Positions 45,190 through 57,224 of a stretch of 64,000 nt of DNA are shown here, piece by piece. The notes beneath the pieces were generated by a model, which was not told where the DNA came from, made no database searches, and saw only the letters and a program-made list of their open reading frames with translations. The translations under genes were made by a program, and so were the position numbers. Source of the DNA: Sympetrum striolatum (taxonomy: Eukaryota > Arthropoda > Insecta > Odonata > Libellulidae); NCBI GenBank assembly GCA_947579665.1, contig CANPUZ010000050.1, positions 1 to 64,000 on the forward strand, read 5' to 3'. Every line of letters starts with the position of its first letter. Within the stretch, counting starts at the first letter, position 1.

Positions 45190-47770
45190 GATTGTTTTGA
45201 GGGGGATTGAAACACGCATGGTCCATTTGTCATATGCAAGGTGGAGATTTAGCTCCGGAAAGACGAATGTGTAAAAAAAAAGATGTTTGGTGTGTGGCGT
45301 GGTTGTAAGGAAATGTTCAGGAAAGACCAATTTTAAGAAATAAAGGGTTTTAAAGATACAGGAGAATTATTATTTTAGCGGAAAAAGTCGGACAATTAAG
45401 GATGGAAATTAAAAATTAATTTAAATTGTTTAAAAAATTTTTAAAATATTTAATTCATCGGAAAAATTCGGAAAAAATGAGCGAATGAAATTTTAGGTGA
45501 GACGCCATCAATCGTAGGCGAAAGTCGTGAATTTGTCGAAAAATGATATCATTTAGTATTAAAGTAGACAAATAAGCGAAAGACATTTTGTACGTATAAT
45601 TAATAATTGATTGATTTTTAATTTTACGCAATCAATAGAGAAGAGTCGTGAATTTTTAATTGTTTAAGGTAATGATATTAAAGAGTATGGGTTGGTAACC
45701 AGTAAGTGTCCATGCAAAGAAGTAGTGAAATAAGTCCAGGTTAATCACGTGATTAATACGTCAAATAGTATTCCATTTTCACATTATTACGAGGTGAAAA
45801 TATAGAATTCAAATTACATTGCAATCGCAAAGGACATTAAATTGGTAAGTGAATTAATTTGAAGGTTTTGTGCAAATGATTTAACGAGTGTAGTGATTGT
45901 TTTGGAAGGAAAGAAGGCAGAGGTGAGACTTTGGCCTGACGAAGCACAGAATAATATATGTATTCAACACACTCAAGTCCAACTGACTTCAATATATATA
46001 TATACAAAAAAGGATTCAAAAAGTATGAATTCAAAATATCCAGGACTAATGGAATTGGCAAATTGATTTCCTTTTTCAAATTTTGCTTAATTTACTATTA
46101 AAGTCGTCCAGTGCAACATTTAAATGTTTAATTTATAAGCAACAATAGTTCAGAAGTCGTTAACAATTGAAGAGAGATCCTGATTTTGAAATTGAAAAAT
46201 AAATGGGAAAACAAATCATAAAAATATTTTCTAAGAATACATTTTTTTAAACAACAGAATGAAACAAAAAATCGACTACATTGTGGAACAAAGGTAAAAA
46301 AACAATCAAAAACTGAACCAAAACTGACTGCCTGAACATTGTATCAGTTTTTATTAGCATCGTAATATGAATATGTAGATAGACATATAAGTGAAAATAA
46401 ATAACATCTATGCTTCATCAGATAGCCTTTGATTTGTGTTGAGGGTTCATTATTCATTCGGGTTTGGGGACTGGGTTCGGGGCCGGTTGACATACTTTTC
46501 CTTCTATTTTTTGGGCCATTTTGGTTGGGCAGACAACTCTTTCGGTTTATGGTAGGTAAGTGAGGTTTTTCTGCTTTATCACAGTTCTTTTCCCACGATT
46601 CGAGCTCGGAGCTGATAAGGGACCACGACTTATCAACAGATATCAGCATTTATCAAACGAGAGGTAAAGAAAGGCGTGCAGTACGATTCGAAAAGTTATA
46701 AACAAATGCAATATACAACAATTTGATATATCCGTCGTATCCTTCGTCTTAAGACAAGTATATGCGTCTTTTGATCTACGTTCTACGATGAAAATGAAGG
46801 TTTTTTATGTTTTCTATAGAAATTACCTGGTGAGTTATGGCAACACTGCATTGCCAGGAGGGTTGGGTTGGGTCGGTGTGTAAAATGGATATGAATAACA
46901 AACTATTAAAGGGATATCTTCCGCATTCAAATACATGAAATCCTCGCCTCTGGATCTCAGGGGTATTTTTTTCACGCAAAACTTTCCTTATGCCAAAGAA
47001 AATAAGAATTATTGATTGCACTTATCACGTGGTTATCTAAGAGAGGTAGGGTCAGTATAGTTTTCAGAGTTTCAGATTTCTCTCTGTTTATTCTTACAGC
47101 CATAAGAGTGAAGCCAATTAAAAAAATACGTCTTAATTGTTCGTATAATTCAACACATTAATATAACAACGATTTGAGTTGCTGTGAGGTTTTGACTCGT
47201 CCTTTAATTTTGGGAATCCTCGACTTACTATGTTTAAAATTCTTATATAAAATATGTTGCCGTAGAGATAAGTCAATGAAATTTACACAGCGAATAGCTA
47301 ATACATTGGAAGAGTGTGTAAAGTAGTAAATTTAAGAAATATTTATGCGACTTCTTTAAAATTGAACTCTAAGGTTCAGAGTTTCCACTATTCAGTTAAC
47401 CTAGAGAAAAACATAAACCCTGTATCTCAATAAATCACGTTGCCATGAACAAATACTTCCCAAAAATGACTGTTTTCAAACAATACTGAAAAAAATCATA
47501 ACTGGAGAAGGATTAAAAAGCGGACACCCTTTCCAAGTGGGGTGGACCAAGAGGAACTCTACCATCTCTAACTACCGATCATCACTACGATTTGGGACAC
47601 ACTCTATGTCCTCAATCGGCGACTCCTACTTATTAGGCTCATAAGCAATCACAACCCCATTACAAAGCAATGGGTGTGAAATAAATTAGGAAAAACTGAA
47701 ATTAAAAAAGTTACGAATGAATGGAACTTTGGTTTGTTAGTTTCAAAGTCAGAGTGCGGACTAATAGGGC
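45190..47770. other. Intron 3 sequence, nothing recognised
   Basis: AT-rich, frames up to 101 codons on the minus strand (46344-46649, 46776-47021) without recognisable content or compatible splice joins. A TATATATATATAC run lies near 45995. Confidence 0.45.
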
Positions 47771-47774
47771 ATAT

Positions 47775-48180
47775 ATTTCACGCATTTCGCGACATAAGGA
47801 TAAGATTATAAATTATATGAAAGTCGTTGAAGGTTCAATGGAGTGCTAACTATTGGTATTTGTTCGTCTAAAGTATCCTTGGTTCGACTCTGGACGACTC
47901 GAATCGTCTCTCGAATAAGAAATGCACTCAAAGTTCGTTTTGATCGATTGCAGACATTTTTCTTTTGCAGAATTTTATCAGAAATAATAGTCGTACGAAA
48001 TCGGGATGAACTCCAAAAGAAAGGAAATTGAACGAATATTCTTATTTTGGTCGTGGAATATCGTATTCGAGTCGAAATTGAGAGAATTCCGACAAAAAAG
48101 ACGAAAAATGTGTATGATTTTGTGGGCGTAAACAATTCCCTAACAACGAAGGTGATTGTTGAACTTAACTTCCCCAAACG
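47775..48180 (-). repeat. Family A repeat, form A3 with outer arm
   Basis: GACATAAGGATAAGATTATA and AAGTCGTTGAAGGTTCAATG form the outer arm, then AAGTATCCTTGGTTCGACTC, the reverse core, GTGGGCGTAAACAATTCCCT. Matches the left arm of the foldback. Confidence 0.82.
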
Positions 48181-48399
48181 AGTATATAGGAAAGATAGGT
48201 TCATAAGATGTGCACATGAGATAAACTTGTATCGGCGAACTGGTACAAGGTTTTTATCGGAGCATTTTTAAATTTTCGTGACATGTAAGATTAATAATTC
48301 GAATATGATACACAGCTTGTAAGAAACGACATTTGGACTCAAATATAAGCAATGATATCGTCAGGAAATGAACCAAAAAGTATGGGATAAAAATTTCCA

Positions 48400-48640
48400 G
48401 TTTTTCTCATGCGAAATTATGTCGTAAACTAGAATCGAACCCAGGATACTAATTTAACATTGGAGTTTCATTCACTATGTTATAGACGCACGATATAAGC
48501 ATAATTTCAACTAAGGAAAGATGAAGTTCTTAAAAGAATAGGACGAGGTAGCATTGAAGAAGGGAATTGATGACGTCTTGATTAAAGAATCGGGAAAATA
48601 TTGGTGAAATCCTTTGTTAGGATTGCCTTGCTTTATCGGT
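48400..48640. other. Short stretch with B-box-like site
   Basis: AGAATCGAACCCAGGATACT near 48430 resembles the TpsiC-arm motif of families B and C. The rest is unassigned. Confidence 0.35.
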
Positions 48641-48649
48641 TTGATTATT

Positions 48650-48910
48650 GGACATTGTAAAAGGAGGAAGTCAAACCTTTGGAAGCCTTCGAAATGGGTG
48701 TTAGAGATGGTTGGGGAGGAGATTAAGCATCGTCAGAAGAAATGGGTGGGCCAAATATTGAGAGGCATTGGAAAAGGTTTTAATTGAGGGTAGGATTGAA
48801 AAAAACAGAAGACACTAGAAGATTGGGGGAGGCTACGAAGGAAGTGGATGCCGTTGAGTAGGGAATTTTGAATGCACATGAACACACCAAAAGGCAGATA
48901 AGATTTACAG
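48650..48910 (+). pseudogene. Second LINE type, C-terminal endonuclease/RT remnant
   Basis: Plus strand reads EEIKHRQKKWVGQILRGIGK, then stops, then TLEDWGRLRRKWMPLSREF. This is the end region of many insect LINE polyproteins (RR-KKWVGHILRG... with a C-terminal RWR). Several stops: a decayed copy. Clade uncertain. Confidence 0.6.
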
Positions 48911-49039
48911 GACAAATTATCAATTCATTTAATAACTACTTTTCAGATAATTCAAGTAAATAACTACGATTGTTTTAGTTGTAAGATCTTTTGAAGCTAT
49001 AAATTATGAAGTGAAAGACATCAAACTCTTCTCACCAGT

Positions 49040-49625
49040 GAAATGGTAATCTACCCTTCCTGATAGTAATTTCTTGCCTGCGATTGCTGGTTACCATCTT
49101 ACAGAAAATCTCTAGTTATCCATGTAATATATCGTCCTGTTTCAACTTTATGGACCTCGAGTATTTTTACGGGATAACACATCGGATTCAACAATGTGAT
49201 CGGTCGTAAGGGGGATGAGTTGTTCACAACATCGAATTTACACAAGATTTTCGTATATTTTACCGATATTCTCACAAATTTGAATTGAAATCAAAATTCC
49301 ACGAATAAATAAGAATCTTCGTTTGCTTTTTTTCTTTCTTTTGGTGTTTGTCTCGACTCTGTACGACTATTCCTTCTAATTTTAATCTTCGAAAGAAATA
49401 AACCCTGCATGCGATGAAAATGAGTTTTACGTGAATTCTTTATGGAAAATTATCTGAGCGATCTGGGTTCGAACCCCGTGAAATTGTCGAATAAAAAGTA
49501 AACAGTGATTCCTTTCAGGTCGCAGAGGACTCTTATATAAAGCTTGAAGCAAATCGGACGTGTGGCCTCCAATCCAAGAGAAACACACTCACAGAATTTC
49601 GATTTCATATATATAGATTTAATTT
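49040..49625 (+). repeat. Family A repeat, long form A1
   Basis: The best A1 copy: GCTGGTTACCATCTTACAGA, TCCATGTAATATATCGTCCT, CTCGAGTATTTTTACGGGAT, the core, GGGTTCGAACCCC at 49465-49477, and a 3' part with GTGGCCTCCAATCCAAGAGA. Pairs with 4905-5490. Confidence 0.85.
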
Positions 49626-49990
49626 CAGTTTTCCTAAACTACGTAAGCGCACCATTTCATTCCTTATTCTCAGGAACCACCTGAAGATCCAAGTGACGTC
49701 CGGGTGGACGTCGTTGCAGTTTTTCCTCTTATTGTACATTGTTACTTTTCTTACGCATTAAATGTAACTTATTTTCAAATGCACCCACTTCGACTTTTGT
49801 GTAATAATTGTAAAACTCTTACTGCCACTAATACATAAATAATGATTTTGTGTACTTAGAAGTGTATGTATATAATGCAAGACTTTGTTAATGAATACCT
49901 GATCGAATTAATCTAATAAATTATTATTATAAGGTATCAATCACCAATCAGCTCAAAAAGATTCTGGATACGTATTTTCAGATTTGACAG
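49626..49990. other. Unassigned stretch
   Basis: AT-rich, no frame or repeat recognised. Confidence 0.4.
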
Positions 49991-49994
49991 CAGT

Positions 49995-50130
49995 CGCTCA
50001 AATGAGGATGCTTAGAATCCGATTGCTACGCTTAGGAAGTGATGAGTATGCTTAGGATCTGATGACTATGCTTAGTAAGTGATGAGTATGCTTAGAATCC
50101 GATTTTTATGCTTAGTATCAACGCTACCTG
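49995..50130 (-). repeat. Short satellite array
   Basis: GCTTAGAATCCGATTGCTAC and GCTTAGGAAGTGATGAGTAT units (40-bp dimer), cut by the LINE fragment that follows. Confidence 0.87.
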
Positions 50131-50695
50131 CGTACCTAATAGAATTTCAGGAAATCCCTTGAAGCTCGTGATAAACACGTATGAATCACGCTCAGTAGTG
50201 ATTTTTCGTTTATATTCGAAATAGGAAAGGCGAATTGGATGCAAAGGTTAGCCAATAGAATTGAGTAAAAGAAATACTTTTCCCTGACCTCTAATTAAGA
50301 GTATTGCTCACGAAGTAGGGTTAGTTTCCGATCTTTAGATGGTACAGCAGCAAGGCTTGGGAGATATCAGCTTTGACAGATAGTCAAGGGAGATTCGACT
50401 GCAGTGGCTGTGATAGAATCCCTCGGATAGAACTCTCTTAGCGACAGAAGACTTGAATATCAACGGAAGATTTTCGATAAATTTCTGGGAGGAGGTACCT
50501 GATATAGTAATCCCAGTTACAAACTCACGCAATCTTGGGGGAAAACAAATATACGGGGAAGTATTTTCCAGGACAGATAGTTACTTTTGGTTCCCGCGAA
50601 GTAATAGAGAATGGCCCTCCAGGTTAGATTTCGGTGTCTTACACCCCCTGGCACGCGCCACTTGAGGATTGCAGGGTTTGAATGTACCAATCTAC
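50131..50695 (+). pseudogene. CR1/Jockey LINE 3' fragment, decayed
   Basis: Near-identical to 20795-21225 in its 3' half; the 5' part overlaps the reverse transcriptase fragment at 35820. The end has ACACCCCCTGGCACGCGCCA and TTGCAGGGTTTGAATGTA, the tail type of the copy at 3861. Remnant frames read NREWPSRLDFGVLHPLAR. Stops throughout. Confidence 0.8.
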
Positions 50696-50699
50696 TCAA

Positions 50700-51190
50700 C
50701 ATCGAATGCACGCGCCAACGTTTGGAGTTCATTATAGCTCGGTTCAACGTAGAAATTGAGGAAAAAATACACTCGAAATGGTTTTAAGTTAACACACCTT
50801 TCGAAGATCTTGTTACTATTGTAGTCAGGAGACGTAAAAAGACAATACGTTGGGAAAGTTCAGGCAGTGATGATGCGTGAAATAAACATAAATTCTAAAA
50901 GCGAACAGAATATATTAATAAAAGATAACGGGGAAACACAAATATATATATAAAAAATAAGGATTGAAAAAAGTTAAAAAATAAATAATGATACGAAATA
51001 AATGGAAACAATACGAAATTAAAAAAATAACAAACAATACGATAGGAAGAGATAACAATGCTGTGGGTTTGAAAAAAGTATGGAATGAATTACTTAATCC
51101 ATGAGACAAAACAACGTTAGAGCTAATCCACGGGATTCTATTGCTTAGCAACGCGTGGTGAATGAAAGGATATTGAAGTGTGTGTGTGTA
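50700..51190. other. Intron 3 sequence, nothing recognised
   Basis: AT-rich with one 97-codon minus frame (50915-51208) that runs into exon 3 in the wrong register. The dinucleotide run TGTGTGTGTGTA at about 51179-51190 abuts the donor of exon 3. Confidence 0.45.
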
Positions 51191-51195
51191 CTCAC

Positions 51196-51236
51196 TCTCT
51201 GGGGTCACTTTGTCCTTCCTTGGACACCCGGACAGA
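51196..51236 (-). CDS. MYT1: MYT1-family exon 3: end of zinc finger 1 and linker
   Basis: A very short exon (41 nt) between TTTCTCTTGCAG and A|GTGAGT. Joined to the preceding exon it reads SLSGCPRKDKVTPE and supplies the last zinc-ligand cysteine (HHR-SLSGC). It then starts the basic linker continued as ILAQHK in the next exon. That PEILA linker is a strong family signature between the two central fingers of MYT1 proteins. The exon is too short to be found by ORF length and is identified by splice signals, phase and homology. The donor is followed directly by a TG/CA dinucleotide run. Confidence 0.96.
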
Positions 51237-51339
51237 CTGCAAGAGAAAGATTTATATTATTTATTCAACTTGATGCACCCGTTTCTTACAAAAAATGTTA
51301 CACCACCAATATCACTGAGTAGAATTTAAAAAGGCATCT

Positions 51340-52000
51340 GCGAAGATTGTCCTTGGTTCGACGCTAGGTCGGGGCAAATATACTCCCATTTAAAATGCAT
51401 CACGACGACTTTTAAGATTAAAAAAATCCTTTTCCGATAAGATAGAAACTTGAAACTCGTCATGTAGATAGAAATCATGAGCATATTCTATGTACGCTAT
51501 TTAGCGTTTCTCTGCCGGTCCTTGGTTCGATCCCAGGGACCCATTTACATTACCCTATGCATTTCTTATGGTGATAAAGTATATCAATTTTAGGTATTTC
51601 CCGCCATGATATCGACTTAAAACTATGCATTTAATAAGATCACATCTTAACAAGTCATACCCTGTACTTAGAGCTGCCAATATGTCCTAGGTTCGACACC
51701 AGGAGTCTCTAGAATCAGTAACTGGTCTGATTTTTAAGAATTATTCCGAACCCCTTCCCAATAAAATAAAAACTTGAAATTTGGCATGTAGATAGAGATG
51801 GTGATAAATTTTAATTTTTCTATTTTAGGACTTCTTGATCGTCCTTGGTTCGATCCCAGAGAGCCATTTACATTGCCATATGCATTTTAGATGGGGATAA
51901 TGATGTATAATGATAATTAGAAATTGGTACGATTTTTAAGATTTTTTTAACCCCTTTCCGATAGCATTGAAACTCGAAACTTGGCATGTGAATAAAGATT
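51340..52000 (+). repeat. Dispersed repeat C, partly tandem, with tRNA-arm-like motifs
   Basis: GTCCTTGGTTCGATCCCAGG (about 51519) and GTCCTTGGTTCGATCCCAGA (about 51841) are about 322 bp apart; GAAACTTGAAACTCGTCATG-like blocks recur near 51450, 51770 and 51970. A third motif GGTTCGACACCAGGAG lies near 51690. The central part is inverted at 18370-18525. B-box-like motifs suggest a tRNA-derived SINE. Confidence 0.7.
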
Positions 52001-52238
52001 TTAAATACATTTCGTATGCTTGGAGTCTACAGCATTTTACTCGTATAATAGATTCGGACAGATCTCGTCGAGGTCTTTAAAACGAGTTTCGAGTATTTGA
52101 GTTTTAAAAAGGTTTAGAATACGATTCGGAGGGAAATAGAGAAAAAAAGCCAAATCACAGAGACTCTTAAGCATACGCTAACAACAACTGCTGTGATAAA
52201 CACTGTATGCTATAAATATATGAGTGATCGTGACTTAC

Positions 52239-52311
52239 CTTCTGTGATGCGAATACAGTCCGGTCACGTGGCCTTGTCCGTTGCAACCTGGGGTCGGACA
52301 CTTGCTCGCCT
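52239..52311 (-). CDS. MYT1: MYT1-family exon 2: first part of CCHHC zinc finger 1
   Basis: A 73-nt exon between TTTTTCCAG and AG|GTAAGT. It encodes [17 protein letters not shown] followed by LYSHHR, the body of a MYT1-type finger: C-x4-C-x4-H-x7-H, with the last cysteine in the next exon. CCHHC fingers of this family bind AAGTT-containing DNA as zinc modules. The CPTPGC start and GHVTGLY core are diagnostic of the central finger pair of MYT1/MYT1L/ST18. It is separated from the previous exon by a 10.1-kb intron full of satellite arrays and from the next by 1.0 kb. The phases (2 bases in, 2 out) fit both neighbours. Confidence 0.97.
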
Positions 52312-52319
52312 CTGGAAAA

Positions 52320-52820
52320 AGAGAAATATATGGATATATACATCGGTGGAGTCAAACCGCTGATCTTTCCTCTATAATATGTATTAAGACTTAATGCATA
52401 TAAACTTCACAATTATATCTCTGATGGAAACAGAAAGATCCTAATTAAATCTATTAGGATAATCTACGATATAATTAGGGGTAATCTAAACTCCTTTTAG
52501 GATAACTAAACGTAAAATTCAAATCTCATATTGAATTCAATTTAAACTGTTAAAAGAATTAATTGTGAGAAAAGATAGAAATAATTTCATTCGAAAGCTA
52601 AGCTGTATTTTTTATTCGAAAACAGTTATTCAAATTTCAAATTGTAAAAGTTTTTCTGCTAAAAACATTATATTTTGCGAATAAATGGTTTGTGAGATTA
52701 AAGAGGGGACGGATTTTGCTTTTTATATACACAATAATGATAAAAAAAGAGCAAATGCGGAAAAAACAGAATTATATAAGCGTAAAATGGATCGGAAGAG
52801 TGTATTGATAATGGATACGG
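52320..52820. other. Intron 1 sequence, nothing recognised
   Basis: AT-rich, no splice-bounded frame; a 69-codon frame at 52685-52894 ends in the repeat that follows. Confidence 0.4.
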
Positions 52821-52822
52821 AT

Positions 52823-52962
52823 GAGACAAACACAAATGTTCACCTTACAAAAGCACTCCTCTGCAGCATCCACAGATTCCAAACACAAGAATGAAATATC
52901 GAACAAAGATATTTCCACTTATCTTTTATTGGAAGCTGTAAATCCACTAAAATCCAACTTAT
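52823..52962 (+). repeat. Direct repeat flanking the 53-54 kb satellite, left copy
   Basis: GAGACAAACACAAATGTTCA to TTATTGGAAGCTGTAAATCC, about 140 bp, nearly the same as 54206-54346. The two copies bracket the satellite block. Confidence 0.88.
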
Positions 52963-53024
52963 TTGATTGGCTCGCTTTCATCGCAGAACAGGCTTTGTTT
53001 CTCTTTCTCTAAATATTGAAATCA

Positions 53025-53425
53025 TCGCTTACTAACACACAGTGCGTAGTCATCGTTTACTGAGCGGTGTAATGTTTTAGGAAGCGAAGCCATCGTAAGC
53101 TAAGCGGAGTTATCGCTTGCGAAGCGAAGTTATCATTTGGTAAGCGGAGTTATTGCTCTCGAAGCGAAATCATCACTTACGAAGCGATGCTATCGTCTGT
53201 TGAGCAGAGTTATCAGTTTCGAAGCAATGTTATTGTTAACTAAGCGGAGTAATCACTTTCGAAGCGGTGTTATCATTTACGAAGCGAAGTTATCGTAAGC
53301 TAAGCGGAGTTATCACCTACGAAGCGACGTTATCGTTAGCTTAGAGGAGTTATAATTTACGAAGCGAAGTTATCGTAAGCTAAGCGGAGTTATCGAAAAC
53401 TAAACAGAATTATCACTTGTATATT
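53025..53425 (+). repeat. 20-bp satellite array, GAAGCGAAGTTATC variant
   Basis: Units such as CGTAAGCTAAGCGGAGTTAT and CACTTACGAAGCGATGCTAT alternate, forming imperfect 40-bp dimers. Confidence 0.92.
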
Positions 53426-53594
53426 GGGTCATATGCAAGTTCCATTTTTAATTACGTCGGTACTGAAAATCGTTAAATTATATCAAAAATAACATTGTTC
53501 ATATAATATTTACATTTCATTTTTTATTATGTTACAAATTTATTAAGGAATTTTTAAGTTATTGACCTAAACCTAGCGTACGGCCGCAAACTGC
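53426..53594. other. Spacer between two array blocks
   Basis: AT-rich non-satellite sequence; ends in GCGTACGGCCGCAAACTGCG. Nothing recognised. Confidence 0.4.
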
Positions 53595-54168
53595 GTATTT
53601 ATAACTTACGAATTGTAATTATCATTTACTAAGCGGAGTTATCATTTAGTAAGCGAAGTAATCGTCTGCCAAGCGAAGTTATTACTTACGAAGCGAAATA
53701 ATTGTTCGCTAATCGTAGTTATCAGTTACGAAGTGATGCTACAACTTACGAAGCGTAGTTATCACTTACAAATCGAAGTTATCATTTATTAAGCAGAGAA
53801 ATCATACAATAAGCGAAGTTATCATTTAGTAAGCGGGGTTATCATACAATAAGCGAAGTTATCTTTCGCTAGGCGTAGTTAACATATAATTTGCGAAGTT
53901 ATCTTTTAGTTAGCGGAGTTATCATTTAGTAAGCGGAGTTATCATATAATAAGCGAAGTTACCATTTAGTAAGCGGAGTTGTCATTTACTAAGCGAAGTT
54001 ACCATTTAGTAAGCGGAGTTATCATATAATAAGCGAAGTTACCATTTAGTAAGCGGAGTTATCATATAATAAGCGGAGTTATCATATAATAAGCGGAGTT
54101 ATCATTTACTAAGCGGAGTTATCATTTACTAAACGGAGTCATCATTTACTAAGCGTAGTTAAGAATTG
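53595..54168 (+). repeat. Satellite array with regular 40-bp dimer
   Basis: Two 20-mers alternate: CATTTAGTAAGCGGAGTTAT and CATATAATAAGCGAAGTTAC. Very regular from about 53930 to 54120, which suggests recent local homogenisation. Confidence 0.93.
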
Positions 54169-54205
54169 AAGTGAATTGTTCACGAACCTGGTCCCCTCCG
54201 ATAGA

Positions 54206-54346
54206 GAGACAAACACAAATGTTCACCTTACAAAAGCACTTCTCTGCAGCATCCATAGATTCCAAATACCAGAATAAAATATCGAACACACAAAGATATT
54301 TCCACTTATGTTTTATTGGAAGCTGTAAATCCTCGGACATCCAACG
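54206..54346 (+). repeat. Direct repeat flanking the 53-54 kb satellite, right copy
   Basis: Same 140-bp block as 52823-52962 with a small insertion (ACACA) and point changes. Confidence 0.88.
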
Positions 54347-54349
54347 TAA

Positions 54350-54740
54350 AGGTATTTAATTCCCATAGAATGGCCCATAATTCATAGCGCACAAACATTT
54401 TTCCGATGAACCTGCGAGTCTAAGCCATTCATCTTTCAGCACAGATGCGATTCTGTAGATTGAGTCGAAAGAATCAGTCGGAATTTGGGTGTTCTCCCTT
54501 TTGGTGGGGTCAGAGGTGATAACTTATGGTCCATTCACACAGATTACGGAGGGGAGGGAACACACAGCATCCTCGAAAGGAGCATTTCGAAGATCAAAAG
54601 ATCGTCATCTCTTTGTGTTAAGCGATGCAGTGGAATTATTTGAGGTTTCGAAACTGCATTCCTTAATCTATGGGATTGCTAATGGAGATAAACCTCATCT
54701 AAATTAATACCAATCTTTATTCCAAAATTTTGAAAGTCAC
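54350..54740. other. Unassigned stretch
   Basis: A 72-codon plus frame (54489-54707) has no recognisable family. Words such as GGAGGGGAGGGAACACACAG are not repeated elsewhere. Confidence 0.4.
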
Positions 54741-54744
54741 ATAT

Positions 54745-54915
54745 ATATGTATAAAATCGAAAAAAGTTTTCCATGAGGAATACACGTAAAACTCATTTCT
54801 ATCGCATGCATGGTTTATTTCTTTCGCGAAATTAAATTAGAAGGAATAGTCGCATTTAAACGAGACAAGCACTAAAAAGAAAGAAAATAGAATAAATATT
54901 CTTATTTTATCCGTG
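54745..54915 (-). repeat. Family A repeat, core fragment
   Basis: AATACACGTAAAACTCATTT, AAATTAAATTAGAAGGAATA and AAATATTCTTATTT are the reverse of the A1 core. Confidence 0.75.
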
Positions 54916-54939
54916 GAATCTTACTTTAGATATATGTTA

Positions 54940-55175
54940 TCATTGAGTAAGCGGAGTTATCATAAAATAAGCGAAGTTATCATTTGCTAAGCGGAGTTGT
55001 CAAAAGAAGCGAAGCAATCATTTACCAAGTGAAGTTATCGCTTACGAAGCGAAGTTATCATTTAGTAAGCGGAGTTATCATACAACTAGCGAAGTAATTG
55101 ACAAGCGAATGAATCGTCTGCTAAGCGTAGTTATCAGCTAAAAAGCGAGGAATCATTTACGAAGCGGAAGCAGAA
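54940..55175 (+). repeat. 20-bp satellite array
   Basis: Units as in 53595-54168 (AAGCGGAGTTATCATAAAAT and similar), more diverged at the right end. Confidence 0.88.
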
Positions 55176-55179
55176 ATTC

Positions 55180-55395
55180 ATCGCAAATTCAATCCGAAAA
55201 CAAAACTTTTGCAACTTAAATAAGAATGTTCATTCAAATTCCCTTCTCTTGGCTCTTCTTTCGAATCTTCAAGACCATTCTTTCCAATTTAATTCCGCGT
55301 AAGCCTGCAACTAATAAAGATAACTTTACGTGCATTTCTCATGCGAATGTTTTGACCCATATGGAGTCGAACTGAGGACCCTAGGGGAGACAGAA
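55180..55395 (+). repeat. Family A repeat, core fragment
   Basis: AAATAAGAATGTTCATTCAA, CTTCAAGACCATTCTTTCCA, TTTACGTGCATTTCTCATG and TGGAGTCGAACTGAGG. Confidence 0.72.
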
Positions 55396-55399
55396 AAGG

Positions 55400-56925
55400 T
55401 AGTTTTATATCTTCTAAGTACAGCTGATTTGTCTTTCACGCCCCTTGGATTAGAGTAGAATTATGGACCAATTTGTCGCATTGGGAAAACACGTCGATTA
55501 CAAGTCCCCCTTCGTCTGGCCAAGTTCCAAGACAAAAACACTTGTCCCTCTCTCCCGGCAGATGGCGTCGTTATCTCTGTAGACACCCGGAAGATGGCTC
55601 TGGAATATGACTACGCATCTCTTCTCCTAATGAGAACTGTACCTCTCAACTTTTTCATCTAATTCTTCCATCCATTCTCGTCCGACTAAAACACCTACAA
55701 CTTGTCTTCTCTTGCGAACTTATTCTTTTTGAGAAAATGGGTGACACATATCGTAGTTATCATTTTCTAAGCTGAGTAATCTCTTGGGAAGCGAAGTTAT
55801 TGGTAGCTGTTATTTTGAGATTTTCCTCACGGTTTTCTCAAATTCAGTAGGTACTTTCCATTCGTTAAAAATTGATTTCTAATTTATTCCCATCAAGTCA
55901 AATCAATTCCCATTTCAGCAAACAAGTAATCTGGCAGGTCCATTTTCACATTAACGTCTCCCGGATTTCATCATGAATTTTTTATCGAATACTCATATTT
56001 TTTTAATTTCAGCCCATCTATTGACTATTTTCGATTATTTTGTTTATAGCGCAGCAATTGTACAGGGTTTTGAAAAGGCGTAAAAGTTACACGAGAGATT
56101 TAATTATTTATACCGTTAATTAGCATTCTAAGCATCATATATATGTAGTTTAGAACAAAAAATTGCTTTGTATTTATGCTTAAAAAAATTAAAATCTACG
56201 TTTTTGAAAATAAAAATCAAACTTCAGGCCCGTTGTTGCAGACCTAAATATTATTCGATTCGATTAAAATTTTTTTGGGTGAATATGTGACCATAGAGAA
56301 GACTATTTCTTATCGATTTGAAATTTTGAAATCGGAAAATGAGTTTTTTGAATCATTCCATTTATAGGATCGTATTTGTTTTTTAAATATTCACATACAT
56401 AAAGCAGGACGATAAATACAGCACGAGATATACTATCCGCTATTACTATGAATGATACTCATTCGTAAACTTTTTAACTTTCCCCACACACTCGCACTCC
56501 TCCTGTTTCCATGAAGACGACTAGGACAAGATGGCGCTCACGTAGTATCTTCCCCCCCGTCGGCATATTTACGCTCATAATATGAACTCGCTCTCATTTG
56601 CATTAAAAAGGGACGCGCGGGGTCAGAGAGCGTACCCCCAAAAAAGAGAGAAGATTAGCAAAAAAAAAGAGATAAGAGATAAAAAAGGTTTTCTTTTTTA
56701 AGGAGGACATTAAATTGCGGGGCGCGACTTTCAACTTTTTCTCCCCTCAGGAAGGGAATGACGTCACGTCCGACAGATGGGGACACCTCCGGATTATAAT
56801 GGAGGTGCTTCTGCTTGGAGGTGTGATACATGAGATTAAGGGGATTATCAACTGGGATGAGATGGCTATGCTGGACCACGTCCTCCTTGTACAGATGCAT
56901 TGCGAAATAAGTTACTTCTATTATT
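55400..56925. other. Unique stretch, partly GC-richer
   Basis: A two-unit satellite trace lies at 55755-55810. The part 56480-56900 is GC-richer and holds an octamer ATTTGCAT (56596-56603) and overlapping frames of 81 and 101 codons with no family signature. Confidence 0.4.
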
Positions 56926-56929
56926 TATA

Positions 56930-57120
56930 CAAAACCGAAATTCTGTGGGTGTGTTTTTTTTCGATTGGAGGCCACACCGTTCATCCGATTTGCTTCAAAC
57001 TTTATATACGTGTCCTCTGAGATCTGGAAGGAATCACTGTTGCCTTTTCATTCCACAATTTCATGGGGTTCGAACCCAGATTGCTTGGATAGTTTTCTGT
57101 GAATATTACACTCATTTAAC
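56930..57120 (-). repeat. Family A repeat, A1 3' part
   Basis: GATTGGAGGCCACACCGTTC, ATCTGGAAGGAATCACTGTT, then GGGGTTCGAACCCAGATTGC at about 57065; reverse of the A1 3' half. Confidence 0.82.
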
Positions 57121-57224
57121 ATATTTTCATCAATTTAAATAAGAATCCAATATGTATTTTAATAATCTATAAATGCCTACACATAATCATAAGAAAATCT
57201 ATAATTAATTCAGAATTCACGTAA

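Noticed and set aside
49465..49477. tRNA gene suggested by GGTTCGAACCCC
   Set aside because: No acceptor stem, D arm or anticodon arm at the right distance; the motif belongs to a dispersed repeat. The same holds for similar sites in families B and C.
53595..54168. CRISPR-like array
   Set aside because: Contiguous 20-mers without unique spacers, in a eukaryotic intron; it is a satellite.
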